Shown here one piece after another: positions 1-12,023 of a stretch of 64,000 nucleotides of DNA (the first letter of the stretch is position 1; the number at the start of each line of letters is the position of its first letter). Below the pieces are notes generated by a model. The model searched no databases. It saw only the letters and a program-made list of their open reading frames with translations, and was not told the DNA's origin. A program made the position numbers and the translations under genes. This stretch comes from Chloranthus sessilifolius (lineage: Eukaryota; Streptophyta; Magnoliopsida; Chloranthales; Chloranthaceae), in NCBI GenBank assembly GCA_021018995.1, contig CM037598.1, positions 64,870,671 through 64,934,670 of the forward strand, given 5' to 3'.

Positions 1-1114
1 AAAATCATGATTTACGATTTTATAAGAAAAGAAAAAAAAAGGATAATTGTGGATTACAATTATAGAAACTTTCCTGTTAACTCTACTACTGTTGATAACA
101 TGAGTGAGAATTTTCACCACCAAGAATAGAATTAGAAGAACTCTTTAATTAAAAGTTTGGCTAATCACGGATTTGAGAAGATTGATGAATATAGACTCCT
201 AAGATCTCTGCTGCTGTTATCAAGGAAAGAAATTCGGAACACATCAACTGTTGAAAGCGAGAAAGAATAAAATTAGAATTAGAGTTATATTAGGAATATT
301 ATATTTTAGTAGTTTCTTTAATTAGAATTAGAACTCTGTAAATTGACTCCTTATGATTTATAAATAAAAGAGCCCCTATAGGAATAATCATCAAAGAATT
401 TGACAGTATCAATGGACAACTGAGGTCTGTGTTTTCTCCCGATCACAGTAGTTTAGGATTTACAAAGTAACATCGTCCACAGTTCTCTGAGGTCTTGCCT
501 GACGACCAAGGCTGAGGAAGCGAAAAGATCAACCTTTGGATGGTTTTACTTTTACTTTCTAGTTTAGATTTTATTTTATTTTTAGTTTAGCTTTTATATG
601 CTTCGTAAACATCATCGAATTTTGATTTGAATTGAAGACTAAGGTTAAAGTTTGAAGATTAGTCTAACGATTTTACTTTTTCATCTTCAATTTTCTCGAA
701 TTTGATTGACGCCCAGATTTTAGGAGATTGTTGATTAGATTAAATCTGTGTTGAAGAAGTTTAGTTTTTGATTGATGGCCAAATTTTGGAAGGCTACATA
801 CGGTGTAACGGTATTTTAAATTTTTAAACATCCGATAGCTAAGAGTTGAGATTGACGACCTCAATCTAAAGGAGGATTAAGATTTATTTTTCTGCAATTA
901 GATTAAGAAACTTATTCTTTTATTCATATTTCTCCAGTAATTAGGACTTAAAAGATAAATATAGTTTTTAGAAAAGGAATATAAAGATCTATAAAAAGAT
1001 AATTCACTTCTTCGTGGGATCGATCCTATCACTAGTACTATAATTTCCATTGTGCGCTTGCAATAGGTTAAGGCTTGTTTTTAATTTAAAATTATACATA
1101 CTATAAGTCGGTCA
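1..1114 (+). repeat. 5' LTR of Athila-A (left end outside window)
   Basis: This stretch aligns with 8641-9760. Judged by the right copy, about 370 bases of the LTR lie beyond the left edge. It ends in GTCA, followed by a six-base spacer and the primer binding site. Confidence 0.88.
359..368 (+). promoter_or_regulatory. TATA box of Athila-A 5' LTR
   Basis: TATAAATAAA lies at the position matching 8999-9008 in the other LTR and would drive the element's genomic RNA. Inferred from sequence only. Confidence 0.55.
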
Positions 1115-1120
1115 ACTTTT

Positions 1121-1138
1121 TGGCGCCGTTGTCGGGGA
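1121..1138 (+). other. Primer binding site, Athila-A
   Basis: TGGCGCCGTTG followed by a G-rich run begins six bases after the LTR. This is the plant Athila-type site, thought to pair with the 3' end of tRNA-Asp (tRNA identity from memory). Confidence 0.8.
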
Positions 1139-1239
1139 AGCAGTTATCTTTTATTTTTATTTATATTCCTATTTTAAAAATAAAGATTTATCTTTCTCTT
1201 TTTATACTTCTTTATATTTTTAACTTTCTTTGATCACTT

Positions 1240-2860
1240 CTTAATCTTTCGCAGGTTTATTCGAAGCGACGACTCAGAGTCTCAACTTCCCCCGATTAGC
1301 GAAGCTCGAGGCTTAGATTTGCTCTCTCTCCCTACTTTCTAGAATAAAAATAGATAAAATTATAAATACTAAAAATAGAAATTTCTTTTCTTCATCACAC
1401 CCGATCTCGAAGTTTAGATTTCTTCGAGTGTGATCCAGAAATTGAAAGGACTCTCCGACGTAATTTGGCGGCAAGCCGAATTTCTACTAGAGAATCCTCA
1501 ATAATGTTCGACGATTTGTCCATCCAGGAACATTTCAGTCCCATAGCATTGGCCGAGCCCTCTTGTATAGTATCACCAGAGGTGCCTGCGGGTCAAAATT
1601 ATGAAATCAAGCTCCATACACTTCAATCATTACCGACCTTTCATGGGCTTGATCGAGAAGATCCCTACCAGCGTCTAAGGGACTTCATAGAACTTTGCAC
1701 AGTGTTGCTAACATCGAATGCCAATAAAGAGACTATAAAACTACGTCTGTTTCCTTTCTCTCTCAAAGACAGGGTGAAGGCACGGTTAATTTCGTTACCT
1801 ACCGGAAGTGTTACCACTGGGTGGAATTGCAGTTAAAGTTCTTGGGCGAGTACTTCCTAATTGGTAAAACTAACCAAATTCGTCATACAATTTAAGACTT
1901 TAGGCAAAAGCCAGGAGAATTATTTCATGAGAGTTGGGCACAGATGAAGGATTTGTTATGGAGGTGTCCTCATCACGAGGTACCAAATTGGTCGATAGTG
2001 TAAAGTTTCTACCAAGGGTTGACTGAGACCAACCAGTCTACAGTCGATGCTGTAAGTGGAGGAGCCTTTATGGCTCAGAACGGCTAGCAGTCCTAGAATT
2101 TATTTAAAAACTAGCCAACAATTCAAAATAGAAATAAGCTCTGCTTAGATTTGATCCTGATGTTACTCGCCACACCTCGCTCGTGAGGGGTGGACTTTAC
2201 GATATCCCTAAAGATAAAGTAAATTGCGACATGAGTGTAAAAATTTCAGCTTTGGAATAGCAAATCGTGACATTAATGACAACCAAATCTAGCACTCCAG
2301 ACAACTCTATAGCAAACTACTCTAATAGCCAGATTCATAATTTTACTGAAAACTTAGCTGTGCCACTATACCAGGGGGTAATGGAAAATAAATAAGTAAT
2401 AGCTTTTCAGAGGGGAGATTATGGGAACACCTATAACCTGTCATAGAGGAACCATCCTGGATTTAATCATCGTTCCACGAGAGGAGCGTAGCTAGCACCA
2501 AAAGCTGTGCAGCTCGGATTTCCCCAGACTCAAACTTTCCAACAAAAACCTCAATTACCGGTCGTGCAGCCCCAATATGGACCATGGAGCAATGCACCTG
2601 ATGCCATGGTTGTTCAGATCCTTCAGGATTTACAGCAATAACACATCAGCATTCAAATGACTTATACCAACTTGCTCAGTTCTCCCAAGTACTTAATTCA
2701 CACACGTAGTCCATAACAAAGTTGGAAAGCCAGATAGGCCAGCTAGCTTTTCAAGTGGCAAGGAGAGAAAATGGTCAATTGCTTACGCAGCCAGTAAATA
2801 ATCCTAGAGGACAAGCATTCCTGGGGGAGACATCGCCTCTCGAAAATTAAAAAAAAAAAA
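1240..2860 (+). pseudogene. gag: Athila-like gag remnant
   Basis: This region corresponds to the capsid (Gag) gene of an Athila element. The clearest stretch is at about 1600-1800, where the peptides FHGLDREDPYQRLRDF and KLRLFPFSLKDRVKARL match the conserved Athila Gag core. The same core appears in the family B element near 37.3-37.4 kb. Downstream the sequence stays Gag-like, with glutamine- and asparagine-rich peptides up to about 2.85 kb, but it is broken in several places. A zinc knuckle is not evident. The gene follows directly after the primer binding site and leader, as expected. Family identification rests on motif recognition. Confidence 0.75.
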
Positions 2861-2965
2861 ACCCTCTTGGATTGTCGAGCTACCGACTCATCCGTAGCAC
2901 CAATTGTAAATTATGTAAACTATTTCTCTTATTTTTCTTACTTAGTATAGGTATTATAATATGAC

Positions 2966-3115
2966 CTAAATCGTTGGAAATGATAGATCGTAATTCATAC
3001 CTACCATATATTATAATGGGCAATCGTATGGATTTAAGATTGATCGTAGTTATGATTATCAGAGGCGCAACGATTGTGATTCTTAAAAGGCTAGAATCCA
3101 CTTACGATTCTAGGT
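2966..3115. repeat. AATCGT/ACGATT motif cluster upstream of the extra ORF
   Basis: About four exact copies of AATCGT or its complement and two near copies (GATCGT) lie within 150 bases. The same hexamer is clustered in the LTR at 8486-8561 and recurs at 6620-7365. The cluster ends about 420 bases before the first ATG of the extra ORF region. Confidence 0.6.
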
Positions 3116-3536
3116 TAAAACCCATGTGATGACCGGCTTAACAAGTTGTCATTGAAAGCAGGACCTACATATTTGTAAAAAGGATATGTCGGTCCCATTT
3201 TCAAAATCATTCCAGTTTTCCCCTCCTACCTTCCCTCTCTTTTCAATTCTCAACCGTTCTTCCACTCAACCTAACCGTTTATTTTCTTAAAAACCCCTTG
3301 TTTCCTCTATTCTATTCTGGAGAACGCTACGTGCATTTTATTTTACAATTACAAATTAGGGTTTCAATCTTCAAGGAGGTAAGGTGATGATTTTAATTAT
3401 AGAGCGGAAGGGTTTATGCAAGAAATATGTATTCAATACAGGGAATTTAAGTTTAATTAATGGTGTTGGTATTAATTTTTGTAGATAAGAGAATTGGAGA
3501 ATGATGAACAAGACAGGCAAATGACAAAGGGAAGAA

Positions 3537-6100
3537 GTGGAAGAAGATGAAGGTAATAGTTTTGATAACATCGCAATCGTTCACCGTTTCGTACGGTCTG
3601 CTACCCTTAAGGCCAAATCAAAAGTAGCAGACCCACCCAAGAAGAAGATCAAATCTTCAAGGGTAGTTATCAGAGAAATTTCTAAAGACACAAATGAGAT
3701 AAAATCTATGTCTATCCCTAAAAAGGGGCCCAAATTAGATAAGGGTAAAAGGCCAGCGTCCTCTGCTAAGCCAGCAGATAAACCCCCTACTTCAATGAAA
3801 CATCATATCGTGGGAGCTGAAATTACAGTTGACATTGAGGCTTTAGAAAAGTTAGAAATGGGTGGAGAAGCCATTAAATATTTTAAGGATGTCGGGCTGA
3901 CCTATTTCTGAGAGCCAGGAGTCACACTAATCTATCCTAGATTAGTGAGGCTATTTTATAAATATATGACCAAAAGCAGCCAAGGACCATCCCCTACCCT
4001 CTCCACCAGTATTGATGGACTTTCGATCGAATTTTCAAAGGAAATGGTCGCCAGGGTTATGAATGCACCTCTAGAGATACCACAATTGTCCTAAGATAAC
4101 CCAGAGGCTAACCTTTTAACGATGCCATTAGATACCCTCCCCAACTTTATCCAAATGGCAACAAAATTATTAGGAAAAGCTCCACAGGACAGATCCTTTT
4201 TCTTTAGAAAGGATCTGAAAGCTAGGAGTTTAACACTTCACTTTTTTGATGTACTTATCCATATGACTATTCAACCCATGGGACATGGAACACAGAGAAG
4301 GGCACTATTTGCCAAGACATATACTTAATGGCAAAGAGCTATTGGTTCAATGTGCCCTCTTATCTTTTCGAAGTAATCACTACCGTGAGGGAGAAGTTGA
4401 GTCACAAAAAATACCAGACGAAAAAGTTGACCCCTGCCATTTGAAGGACATATAACGAATCTGCTGATGAATGTGGGGTATATTATAGACCCTAAAGAAA
4501 AACCTTACCAAGACTAGAGGAAGGCTTGACAATCACAAGCTATAGGAGAACTTTGGGTGCTGACAATAAAAATAAAATTCCACTCATACCTCGTACCAAA
4601 AATACCTCCTCTACACCACAAATCCAACAAATTCATGAGGACCAAGAAGAAACTGCCATTCATCAGCCAACAAAAATTGTAGCCTCAGAAGAAATAGCTA
4701 TGGAAGGTGTGAGTACTTCTACTCAACTTCAGGAGAGAGAAGAGATCAGCTCTCCAGCACAAGAAAGAATAATCGAGTCAGAAATCTCAGCTGCAAACCA
4801 AGCTAGTCTGTATGATCCTACTTTGGACTCACTAGTAGGGCCTGCTATGCCCCCTTCAACAGAGACATACATACTGCCTGTTTCTACTGAAGCATACCCG
4901 GTGAACCCAAATATTGAAAGACCAGAAGAAACTCCTTTCACAATTGACCAACAAGTTGTGGCTACTTCTAGCCATACCCCAATAGAGCCTATTACTCAGC
5001 CTACAATTACAGCTAATACAGTGTAAGACGTTGAAGCAGAACAAAGCTCAGAGTTACCAAGAGAGAGCTTTACAGAATTACTAAATGAAGAAGAAGCACT
5101 CCCGAAAGATCCTCCAGTCACCACCACCTCAATTCAGGAGATAGAAAGAAGATTAACGGCAGTGGAGTCGTGGCAACACACATACGAACCAAATCTATTA
5201 CCATTACCAGAAGTAGAGAGAAGGGTGAGACAACTAGAACAATGGATATCTACAAATGCCCCACCTTTGATACAACTGCTAGGTATAGTAAGAAAATGGA
5301 TGGAGGAATATTGAGGATTAAAGAAGAGAGTCCATGATACCACCTTGACAGCTTAAGAACGGGCAAAAATAATGGACAACGTGCGATGAAAGGTTGTATA
5401 GGAGCAAGTGCGAGATGGACAGCAGAAACAGAATAAAGAGTTCAGGAGGCTACCTCAACACTTCAAGCCCAACTAGTGCAACAAACTACAGAAATGAATG
5501 AAAAATAGTAAGCTTGAGAAGAAGAGAAGAGAGTATATGAAGAGAAAATTGCCAGTATCCTTGAACAGTTTGGAGGTTTGATGGTAGTTCCTAATAATGT
5601 AGAAACTATTAGAGAAAAAGCCCTTAAGGATACCAGAAAATGCTCCATCAACAGCTAAGCAAAAAGACTCACTTACTGATCGTAGCAGAAGAGAAAGTAA
5701 GACAACTGCAAGAGGATAGAGATTCCTTATGCTCAGTCAATAATAGACAAGTAAAAATGATTGAGTCCAAAACTAAGAACTATTTTGTTCCACTAGCAAA
5801 GGAACAAGCCATGGCAAAGAAACTGAGGGCAGAAATTCAACTAAAATCTGTCGTAATTAAGAAGCTAACTGCGGATCTCAAGGATAAAGAAAAGGCTGAT
5901 AAAGAAAAATAGTGCCTGAAAGAAACTTCATGTCCAATGATTGTTGAAGAAAGATATATAGAAGAGGATAAACTATCAACACATGGGGATTCAACTGAAG
6001 AAAAAGATAAAGAAGATTATTCTACTGTTGAGGTATCTAACTCGGAAGATGACCTCACTACTTCTCTCTATGTACCACACCAGTCATCACCAAGTAAGTA
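3537..6100 (+). pseudogene. Extra (env-like position) ORF region of Athila-A
   Basis: Open stretches at 3537-3911, 4122-4328, 4526-5026 and 5640-5912 lie where Athila elements keep an extra ORF, often called env-like, between pol and the 3' non-coding region. The first part is lysine-rich with runs such as PPKKKIK, which could act as a nuclear localisation signal. The middle part is rich in glutamine, serine, threonine and proline. The last part is charged and heptad-like (5640-5912), suggesting a coiled coil. I see no signal peptide or membrane segment, so a fusogenic envelope is not supported. The short stretch at 4122-4328 vaguely resembles ATHILA ORF-1 family proteins, but I cannot confirm it. 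The region is broken in several places. Function is unknown. Confidence 0.55.
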
Positions 6101-7372
6101 AAACTATAACATAACATCATAAACATCACAGGTATGACCTCAATAGATTTTTCTTAGGTTTATTATCATTTATATAATTATTTTAGTTTTTTTTATTATT
6201 CTCCTTTCATGTCCATTGTAAATATTCAGTTATATATAAATTTTTTTTTACTAACAAATATTTGTTACTAACATAACTAACAATTTTTTTCATACTAACA
6301 TTTTTGTTATTGATACTCCGCGAAAATAAGCCGCAGGTATTCTCTCAAGTTTGGGAGAGAGTAAAGATCTAGTAACATATTTTTTCCAGTAAATAATCAA
6401 TATACCAATAATTCTTATTATTAAGTGTCCCCTGTTTTTTGTGCCAATGAGGGCATTGCCCATTTTAAGTTTGGGGGGATACACAATTTCTGTGTATAGT
6501 AGTAGTTTAAGTAGTATAATTAGTATATCAGTAGTTTATTTTTGTAAAAATTTTTTGAAATTTTTTCTGATCAGTGCATAGGAATTATGACAGAAGAAAT
6601 TATAAATCCTGAAAACTTACGATTCATTATAATAGAAGTTTAATAATTAGAATTTAGAACAGTTATAATTCATGCTTAGCCCATTGAAACACTATATTAG
6701 AATGAATGTTTGAAATAATAGATTGATTTAACTGCAAAAATTTAGATTATAATTTTAATTATAAACCAGTGAGATTTTGAGCTATATTTTCTCTTTTATT
6801 CTGAGAGAGACTGTTTCTATTCAAATCACAAAATTTCTATAAACTTCTATACTGATATGAAATCTCATATTGCTTAATTTAGAATGAAATTATTCTATGA
6901 ATATGATAACCTGATTTTTTGTCTAGAACTATCTATTAGAAATATCAAAACAGTAAGGCATTTATGCTAGTAAATCGTAAAGATAATTTAAGGCCATCTT
7001 TTGTTAAGTCAGAGCCAAAAAGTCAAAATCCCAGAGCATTTTATCGTTTGAACCCATATTAGAAGCCTGAAATAAAATTTCCTTGTACCAAAATTTTATG
7101 AATCTTTAACCATATATACTACTCAAAGCTTTCTACCTTTAACCCTTAAAATTTTTGAGAGTTTAGAAGGAAAGAAGGGAAGAAGAGGGAGTGAAAGGAG
7201 TAAAAGAAGAACAGATAAAGGGAATGCTAGAAGAGGTATAAAGAAAGAAAAGAAAATATGGGAAAAGAAAGAAAAAAAAAAAAAAAAATGATTTTGAAAA
7301 AGAAAATTACGATTTAGCAAAAAGCTGTAAAGAAAAGAAAAATCGTAAAAGACGATTTATAGCTGAAGAATT

Positions 7373-7375
<3 letters not shown>

Positions 7376-7416
<41 letters not shown>
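7376..7416. repeat. (TA)n microsatellite
   Basis: An uninterrupted TA run of about 40 bases. Confidence 0.95.
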
Positions 7417-7421
<5 letters not shown>

Positions 7422-8052
7422 AATAAATGGGAAGGAGTTATCCAATCATGGACACTTACTGAAGTAGAATAGTAGAAAAAGACAGGAAAAAGAAGAACTA
7501 AATTCTTAGAAAAACTTTGAATCCTTTTCTACATTTCCTTGACACCTTTTGAAACCTAAAACCCCATTACAAGCTGAAGGAAAGACCTTTCTGATTTACA
7601 ATTTGCAAAGGCATAAGCCTAGTAGAGATAAGGATAATAGATATTATAGATTGTATAAGGAATCATAAGAATAGGATAGGATTATCTTTTCTATGAGATT
7701 CAATTTATGCAAATATCATTGACTAAATTCGTTTGAAAAAAAAATATACTGAAAGAACCCAAAAGTTTCAATATCTTTTTGAGAGTATGTCAATAGTGAG
7801 TTTTTGAATGAAAATATTTTCTAAATATGCAGTTTAGAAAAATTTATGAAGAATAAACTGTACACTCTGTGTTTATTGTGAATTGAAATTGTTGGAGTTC
7901 TAATCAAAGATGACTGTTGCAATGAAAAATAAGGATAAAGGATTAATAATTTTAAAAAATTATAATGACCATGTGATGACAACCTTAGTTAATTTAGTTA
8001 GTGTACAAAATTAGATTAGAATTTTTATTTCTAAAAATATTTTGAAAAGTCC

Positions 8053-8078
8053 ATATATATATATATATATATATATAT
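8053..8078. repeat. (AT)n microsatellite
   Basis: A simple AT run of about 26 bases. Confidence 0.95.
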
Positions 8079-8251
8079 GAAGTTTGTAGGTAACTTAACT
8101 GGAAACCTTCAGCAGATTACAAGTCCTCCACTAGGGATCACCTAGAGGTTTAAAGGCTTGTTGCATCCGCTAAATGCAAAATGGATCTCCCTATGAAAGT
8201 GACATTTAATTTGTAAGCTTATATTTCTTTGTTTACTAGGGACTAGCAAAG

Positions 8252-8267
8252 CTTAAGTTTGGGGGTG
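8252..8267 (+). other. Polypurine tract of Athila-A
   Basis: A stretch containing AAGTTTGGGGG directly precedes the 3' LTR, where plus-strand DNA synthesis would be primed. The same TTTGGGGG core precedes the LTR in the other Athila elements here. Confidence 0.7.
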
Positions 8268-8485
8268 TGATCAGTCACAAAATATACCATTTTATCACCT
8301 TTAACTTAGTGAGGTTAGAACTTAGTTTGCTACTAATAAGATGCTGCTATGCAGATATTAAAGTAAAATAGTAAAAGAGAGCAAAAGTATTAATATTTAT
8401 CAAAATGAACTCAAAAAGCAGTAAAAAGATGATTGAGCGTAAGAAGATGATTCGCCACCTATTGAAAGTTGAGAAATCATATTTT

Positions 8486-8561
8486 ACGATTGAGCGCTAG
8501 TACTGAAGCAAAAGAAGAAAAGAATGAGAAATCGTAATTTACGATTCTTCAAAAGACGATT
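8486..8561. repeat. ACGATT/AATCGT motif cluster in the LTR upstream of TATA
   Basis: Four copies occur within 76 bases of the LTR, one pair facing each other as AATCGT and ACGATT. The cluster lies about 440 bases upstream of the TATA box. Confidence 0.65.
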
Positions 8562-8998
8562 CTTCAGAAAGTGACAAAAGAGTAAAAGGCAAAATAGAAG
8601 AAAGTGATATTTCGTCTACTGAGGAAGCTACAATAGATAGAAAATTGTGATATATGATTTTATAAGAAAAGAAAAAAAAAGGATAATTGTGGATTACAAT
8701 TATAGAAGCTTACCTGTTAACTCTGCTACTGCTGATCACGTGAGTGAGAATTTTCAACACCAAGAATAGAATTAGAAGAATTCTTTAATTAGAAGTTTGA
8801 CTAATCACGAATTTGAGAAGATTAATGAAAATAGACTCCTAAGATCTCTATTGCTGTTATCAAGGAAAGAAATTCGAAACACATCAACTGTTGAAAGTGA
8901 GGAATAATAAAATTAGAATTAGAGTTATATTAGGAATCTTATATTTTAGCAGTTTCTTTGATTAGAATTAGAACTCTGTAAACCGACTCCTTATGATC

Positions 8999-9008
8999 TA
9001 TAAATAAG
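8999..9008 (+). promoter_or_regulatory. TATA box of Athila-A 3' LTR
   Basis: TATAAATAAG, equivalent to 359-368 in the 5' LTR. Confidence 0.55.
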
Positions 9009-9760
9009 AGAGCCCGGTTTAGGAATAATCATCGAAGAATTTTACAACATCAATTTACAACTGAGGTCTGTGTTTTCTCCCGATCAAAGTAGTTTAAGAT
9101 TTATAAAGTAACATCGTCCACAGTTATCTGAGGTCTTGCCTGACAACCAAGGCTAAGGAACCTGAAAGATTAACCCTTTGGATGATTCTACTTTTGCTTT
9201 CTAGTTTAGGTTTTATTTTATTTTTAGTTTAGAATTTATATGCTTTGTAAACATCTTCGAATTTTGATTTGAATTGACGACTCAGGTGAAAGTTTGCAGA
9301 TTAGTGTAACGGTTTTAGTTTTCCATCTTCAATTTTCTCGAATTTGATTGATGCCCAGATTTTAGGAGATTGTTGATTAGATTAAAGTTGTGCTGAAGAA
9401 TTTTAGTTTTTAATTGACGACCAAATTCTAAAAGTCTATAATATGGTGTAACAGTATTTTAAATTTGTAAACATCCGATAGCTGAGGGTTGAGATTGACG
9501 ACCTCAATCTAAAAAAGGAGGATTAGGATTTATTTTTTTGCAATTAGATTAAGAAACTTATTCTTTTATTCATATTTCTCTAGCAGTTAGGACTTAAAAG
9601 ATAAAGATAGTTTTTAGAAAAGGAATATAAATATCTATAAAAAGATAATTCACTTCTTTGTGGGATCGATCCTATCACTAGTGCTATAATTTCCATTATG
9701 CGCTTGCAATAGGTTAAGACTTGATTTTAATTTAAATATATATATACTATAAGCCGGTCA

Positions 9761-10292
9761 CGGACTGTGACCAAGATTGGGGTCGACCCATCAATGTTTC
9801 GACTAGCCAGGATGGGAGCCCGTGATTTTGATAATACGAGGAGAGAAGTGATAGAAGAAGTCGATCTTGAGCTCACCATTGGGCCAATGACTTTCTCAAT
9901 TTTGTTCCAAGTCATGGACATCAAGTCCTTCAACCTGCTGCTAGAGCGCTCGTGGCTGCATGAAATCGAGGCAGTGCCCTCCACCCTACATCAACAGCTT
10001 AAATTCATCTTCAAAGAGAAATTTATTACCATCAGAAGTGAGGGACAAGAGGAAAGGGAGAAGATGACCCACAACATCGAAATTCTCAAGGTGCTGGATG
10101 TATCCTATATAGCTGAAGAGACAGATCTCCACAGCTTCCCGTATGATGTGTCAACATTGGTGCCAGAACCTATTAGAGAGGTCACCACAAAAATCAGAGG
10201 TGGAATGACTGCGGCAGTGGCCATGCTCCAAAAGTGGGGCTATCAGAAAGGAAAAGGTTTGAATCCTCGCCTGCAAGGAAGAAGAGACCCAG
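9761..10292 (+). mobile_element. pol: Tat-type element fragment (protease region)
   Basis: The translated stretch matches the protease region of the Tat-A and Tat-B elements in this window: GVDPSMFRLAR, then TRREVIEEVDLEL, LLLERSWLHEIEAVPSTLHQ, and a tail MLQKWGYQKGKGL that resembles a G-patch. The catalytic aspartate end of the domain would lie to the left, on the far side of the inserted Athila-A element. The right end is cut by the LTR of Tat-A at 10293. It is therefore a piece of an older Tat element that received two later insertions. It reads well through its length. No other part of this element is visible in the window. Confidence 0.8.
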
Positions 10293-10690
10293 TGTAGACA
10301 CCCAAATTTAGCCCAAGGCCTAATTGAAACATACTTTGGGAAGGGCGCACCCTTGAGCTTTTGATAACATCTCCCAAACCCAAGGGAACCTTCCCAAACC
10401 CTTAGAAACTTGTCTAAACCCTTAGGAATTAACCCAACCTACAGAACCCTCTCCAAATCTGTTATTTACCCTCCCGAGCAGTAGCTGAGAGGAGGTGTAT
10501 CAAAGCTTGTGGGGACCCCTACTAAAACTAAATCACATACCATTGGAAAATAGAGGTTCCCAGCTTTCCAACAAGCCAAGAATCACCTTGATCTGAGTCC
10601 TACATCGAAAGTTTTGGCAATCTAAAATTTTGGGCCAAAAAAATTGCATTTGAGTGAACTTCTCGAGAACCTCTTGAGGCTTTGGGTATG

Positions 10691-10893
10691 CTTAGCGTGT
10701 ATAATACACACGCTAAGCCATTTCTGGGAGAAATGTTGTCTAGCGTGTATATTAAACATGCTAGGCCATTTTTTTTCACAGATTTGGATTAGCGTGTATA
10801 ATACACACGCTAAGCTTAGATGGGCCCCCCTAGTGGGCTCTGAACTTCTCAAGCACTGTATACATGCCTAGCGTGTGTAATACACATGCTAGG
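10691..10893. repeat. Four-copy palindrome array in the Tat-A LTR
   Basis: Four copies of a palindrome with 10-base arms CTTAGCGTGT and ACACGCTAAG around a 7-base AT-rich spacer start at about 10691, 10740, 10789 and 10867. Copies vary slightly (CTAG or TTAG edges). The array ends about 280 bases upstream of the TATA box. The same palindrome occurs four times at 12688-12858 and four times at 24562-24730. Confidence 0.9.
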
Positions 10894-11169
10894 CTTAGCT
10901 ACAATATTTCTTAGATTTTATCTGAAAATGACTTTTGGGGTTTGACTTGTTGACCATCCCAATGTTTAGAGTAGGTATCATTAGGACTGTTGTGCCCTCA
11001 TTTACCCTATTTGCAACCCTCTAGTCATTTGAACCCCCACCCTATCATCTACCATTGAACCCCTTTCTCACATATATGCTCCCAAAACCCTAGGAGACCT
11101 TAGATTGGGGATTACCTAATTGCTAATATCCCATTAGCTCTTAAGTGTCCCCTTAACCACCCCTTTCTC

Positions 11170-11178
11170 TATAAATAG
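11170..11178 (+). promoter_or_regulatory. TATA box of Tat-A LTR
   Basis: TATAAATAG, about 880 bases into the LTR and matched by the same box in Tat-B at 42701. Confidence 0.65.
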
Positions 11179-11871
11179 AGAGGCCCCCCCATGCAAATGG
11201 CTTGAAATTTTTTCAAGAGAAAGAAAAAAGATTTAGAGATCCCTTCTCCCCTTTGGTGCACCAAAACCCATACAAATTCCAAAACTTTAGTTCATCCCTT
11301 AAGCTCCATTACCTATCACAAACCTTTGAGATTTAGCTAAAGCTACCCCTTAGCCTTCCTCCTCTATCTCCTAGCCACCTAACCTTAGAGATTTTTCAAC
11401 CCGTTTGTCATCGGAAGCTCACTGAAGAGCCCTCACGTGAAGGACCACAGCTGTGCAACAAGGGCCCGAGACCTTCGGCTCTCCCCTCCATTTATCTACT
11501 TCTTCGCTTTTCCTCTATCCTTGCATTTACGTCGTTACGTCGTCGAAATTTCTGTGATTGCGGGGGGCGGAAATAGGATCGGAGTGCCTTCGGGCAAGAG
11601 GAAGTGCTTTTTTTTTTTTTTCTATTGGTCATAAGTAGAGACCACTTATGAGTGGGTTGATCTTGTGCCTAACACCTTCCCGATCGATAACCGAAGCCCC
11701 TACCCAAGGGGCTTTGGCGTAGACCAGATTACAGTCATATTTTTAGCACTTCCATGCTCATCATATCGATATGGGTATCTCGAGACACCAAAAGCTCTTG
11801 GTGGTGACTCTAAATTTGTAGTGAAGAGCGCATCATCGCGATAGACTCGCAAGAGCCCATGGTCGCACAGA

Positions 11872-11889
11872 TAACGACTCTGCTGGAGA
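11872..11889 (+). other. Primer binding site, Tat-A
   Basis: A site matching the Tat-B sequence TGGCGACTCTGCTGGGGA begins two bases after the LTR. Tat/Ogre elements are reported to use a tRNA-Arg primer (tRNA identity from memory). Confidence 0.75.
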
Positions 11890-12023
11890 TAGCTTATAGA
11901 GCTTCCCCTTGAAGTTTTGGCCCATTTTTGTTTATTTATTTTTCTTGTTTACTAACCCTTTTTGCTTCATTTCTTTAATACTTACTCCTATAATTTTATC
12001 AATTTTTACTTACCCCTACTTTT

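Larger units (their letters stand above)
6101..8251 (+). other. 3' non-coding region of Athila-A
   Basis: This is AT-rich, gene-free DNA between the extra ORF and the purine tract. It contains two (TA)n runs, an A-run near 7270-7288, further ACGATT/AATCGT motifs at 6620-7365, and near 8100-8260 a block shared with the Athila-B relative at 34.06-34.21 kb. That block reads 'CTCCACTAGGGATCACCTAG' followed by a stretch close to the purine tract. No gene is seen. Confidence 0.7.
1..9760 (+). mobile_element. Athila-type Ty3/gypsy element, family A (pol-less), 5' end off the window
   Basis: The first 1.1 kb is repeated near 8.64-9.76 kb in the same orientation, which marks a pair of LTRs. Just inside the left LTR is an Athila-type primer binding site, and just before the right LTR is a G-rich purine tract. 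Between them lie an Athila-like gag remnant, an extra ORF region with a coiled-coil tail, and a long AT-rich non-coding stretch. I see no protease, RT or integrase, so this looks like a non-autonomous derivative. The coding parts carry many breaks. Over about 180 bases compared by eye the two LTRs differ at roughly one base in eleven, suggesting a few million years at usual plant rates. The right flank continues directly into a Tat protease, so the element is inserted there. Confidence 0.85.
8268..9760 (+). repeat. 3' LTR of Athila-A
   Basis: About 1.49 kb. It begins TGATCAG and ends CCGGTCA, an inverted terminal match. It is homologous to 1-1114 from base 8641 onward. The next bases, CGGAC at 9761-9765, fit the reading frame of the interrupted Tat protease, so they may be the 3' copy of a five-base target duplication. 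Confidence 0.88.
10293..11869 (+). repeat. 5' LTR of Tat-A
   Basis: About 1.58 kb. It begins TGTAGACACCC and ends GCACA just before the primer binding site. It aligns along its length with the Tat-B LTR at 41914-43436, but the palindrome array inside it is different. It contains the array at 10691-10893 and a TATA box at 11170. Confidence 0.87.

Noticed and set aside
1121-1138. tRNA gene fragment
   Set aside because: The match is only to the tRNA 3' end and lies just inside an LTR, so it is a primer binding site. No tRNA cloverleaf was found anywhere in the window.
3537-5912. Envelope glycoprotein in Athila-A
   Set aside because: No signal peptide, membrane segment or glycoprotein features are visible, so I call it only an extra ORF.
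10622-10871. Short opposing open stretches over the LTR palindromes
   Set aside because: They exist on both strands because the palindromes read alike in both directions. There is no homology or composition supporting a protein.
10691-10893. CRISPR-like array (palindromic repeats with spacers of similar length)
   Set aside because: The context is a plant LTR, only four copies are present, repeats vary in sequence, there are no cas genes, and the same motif recurs at two other places in the same element.
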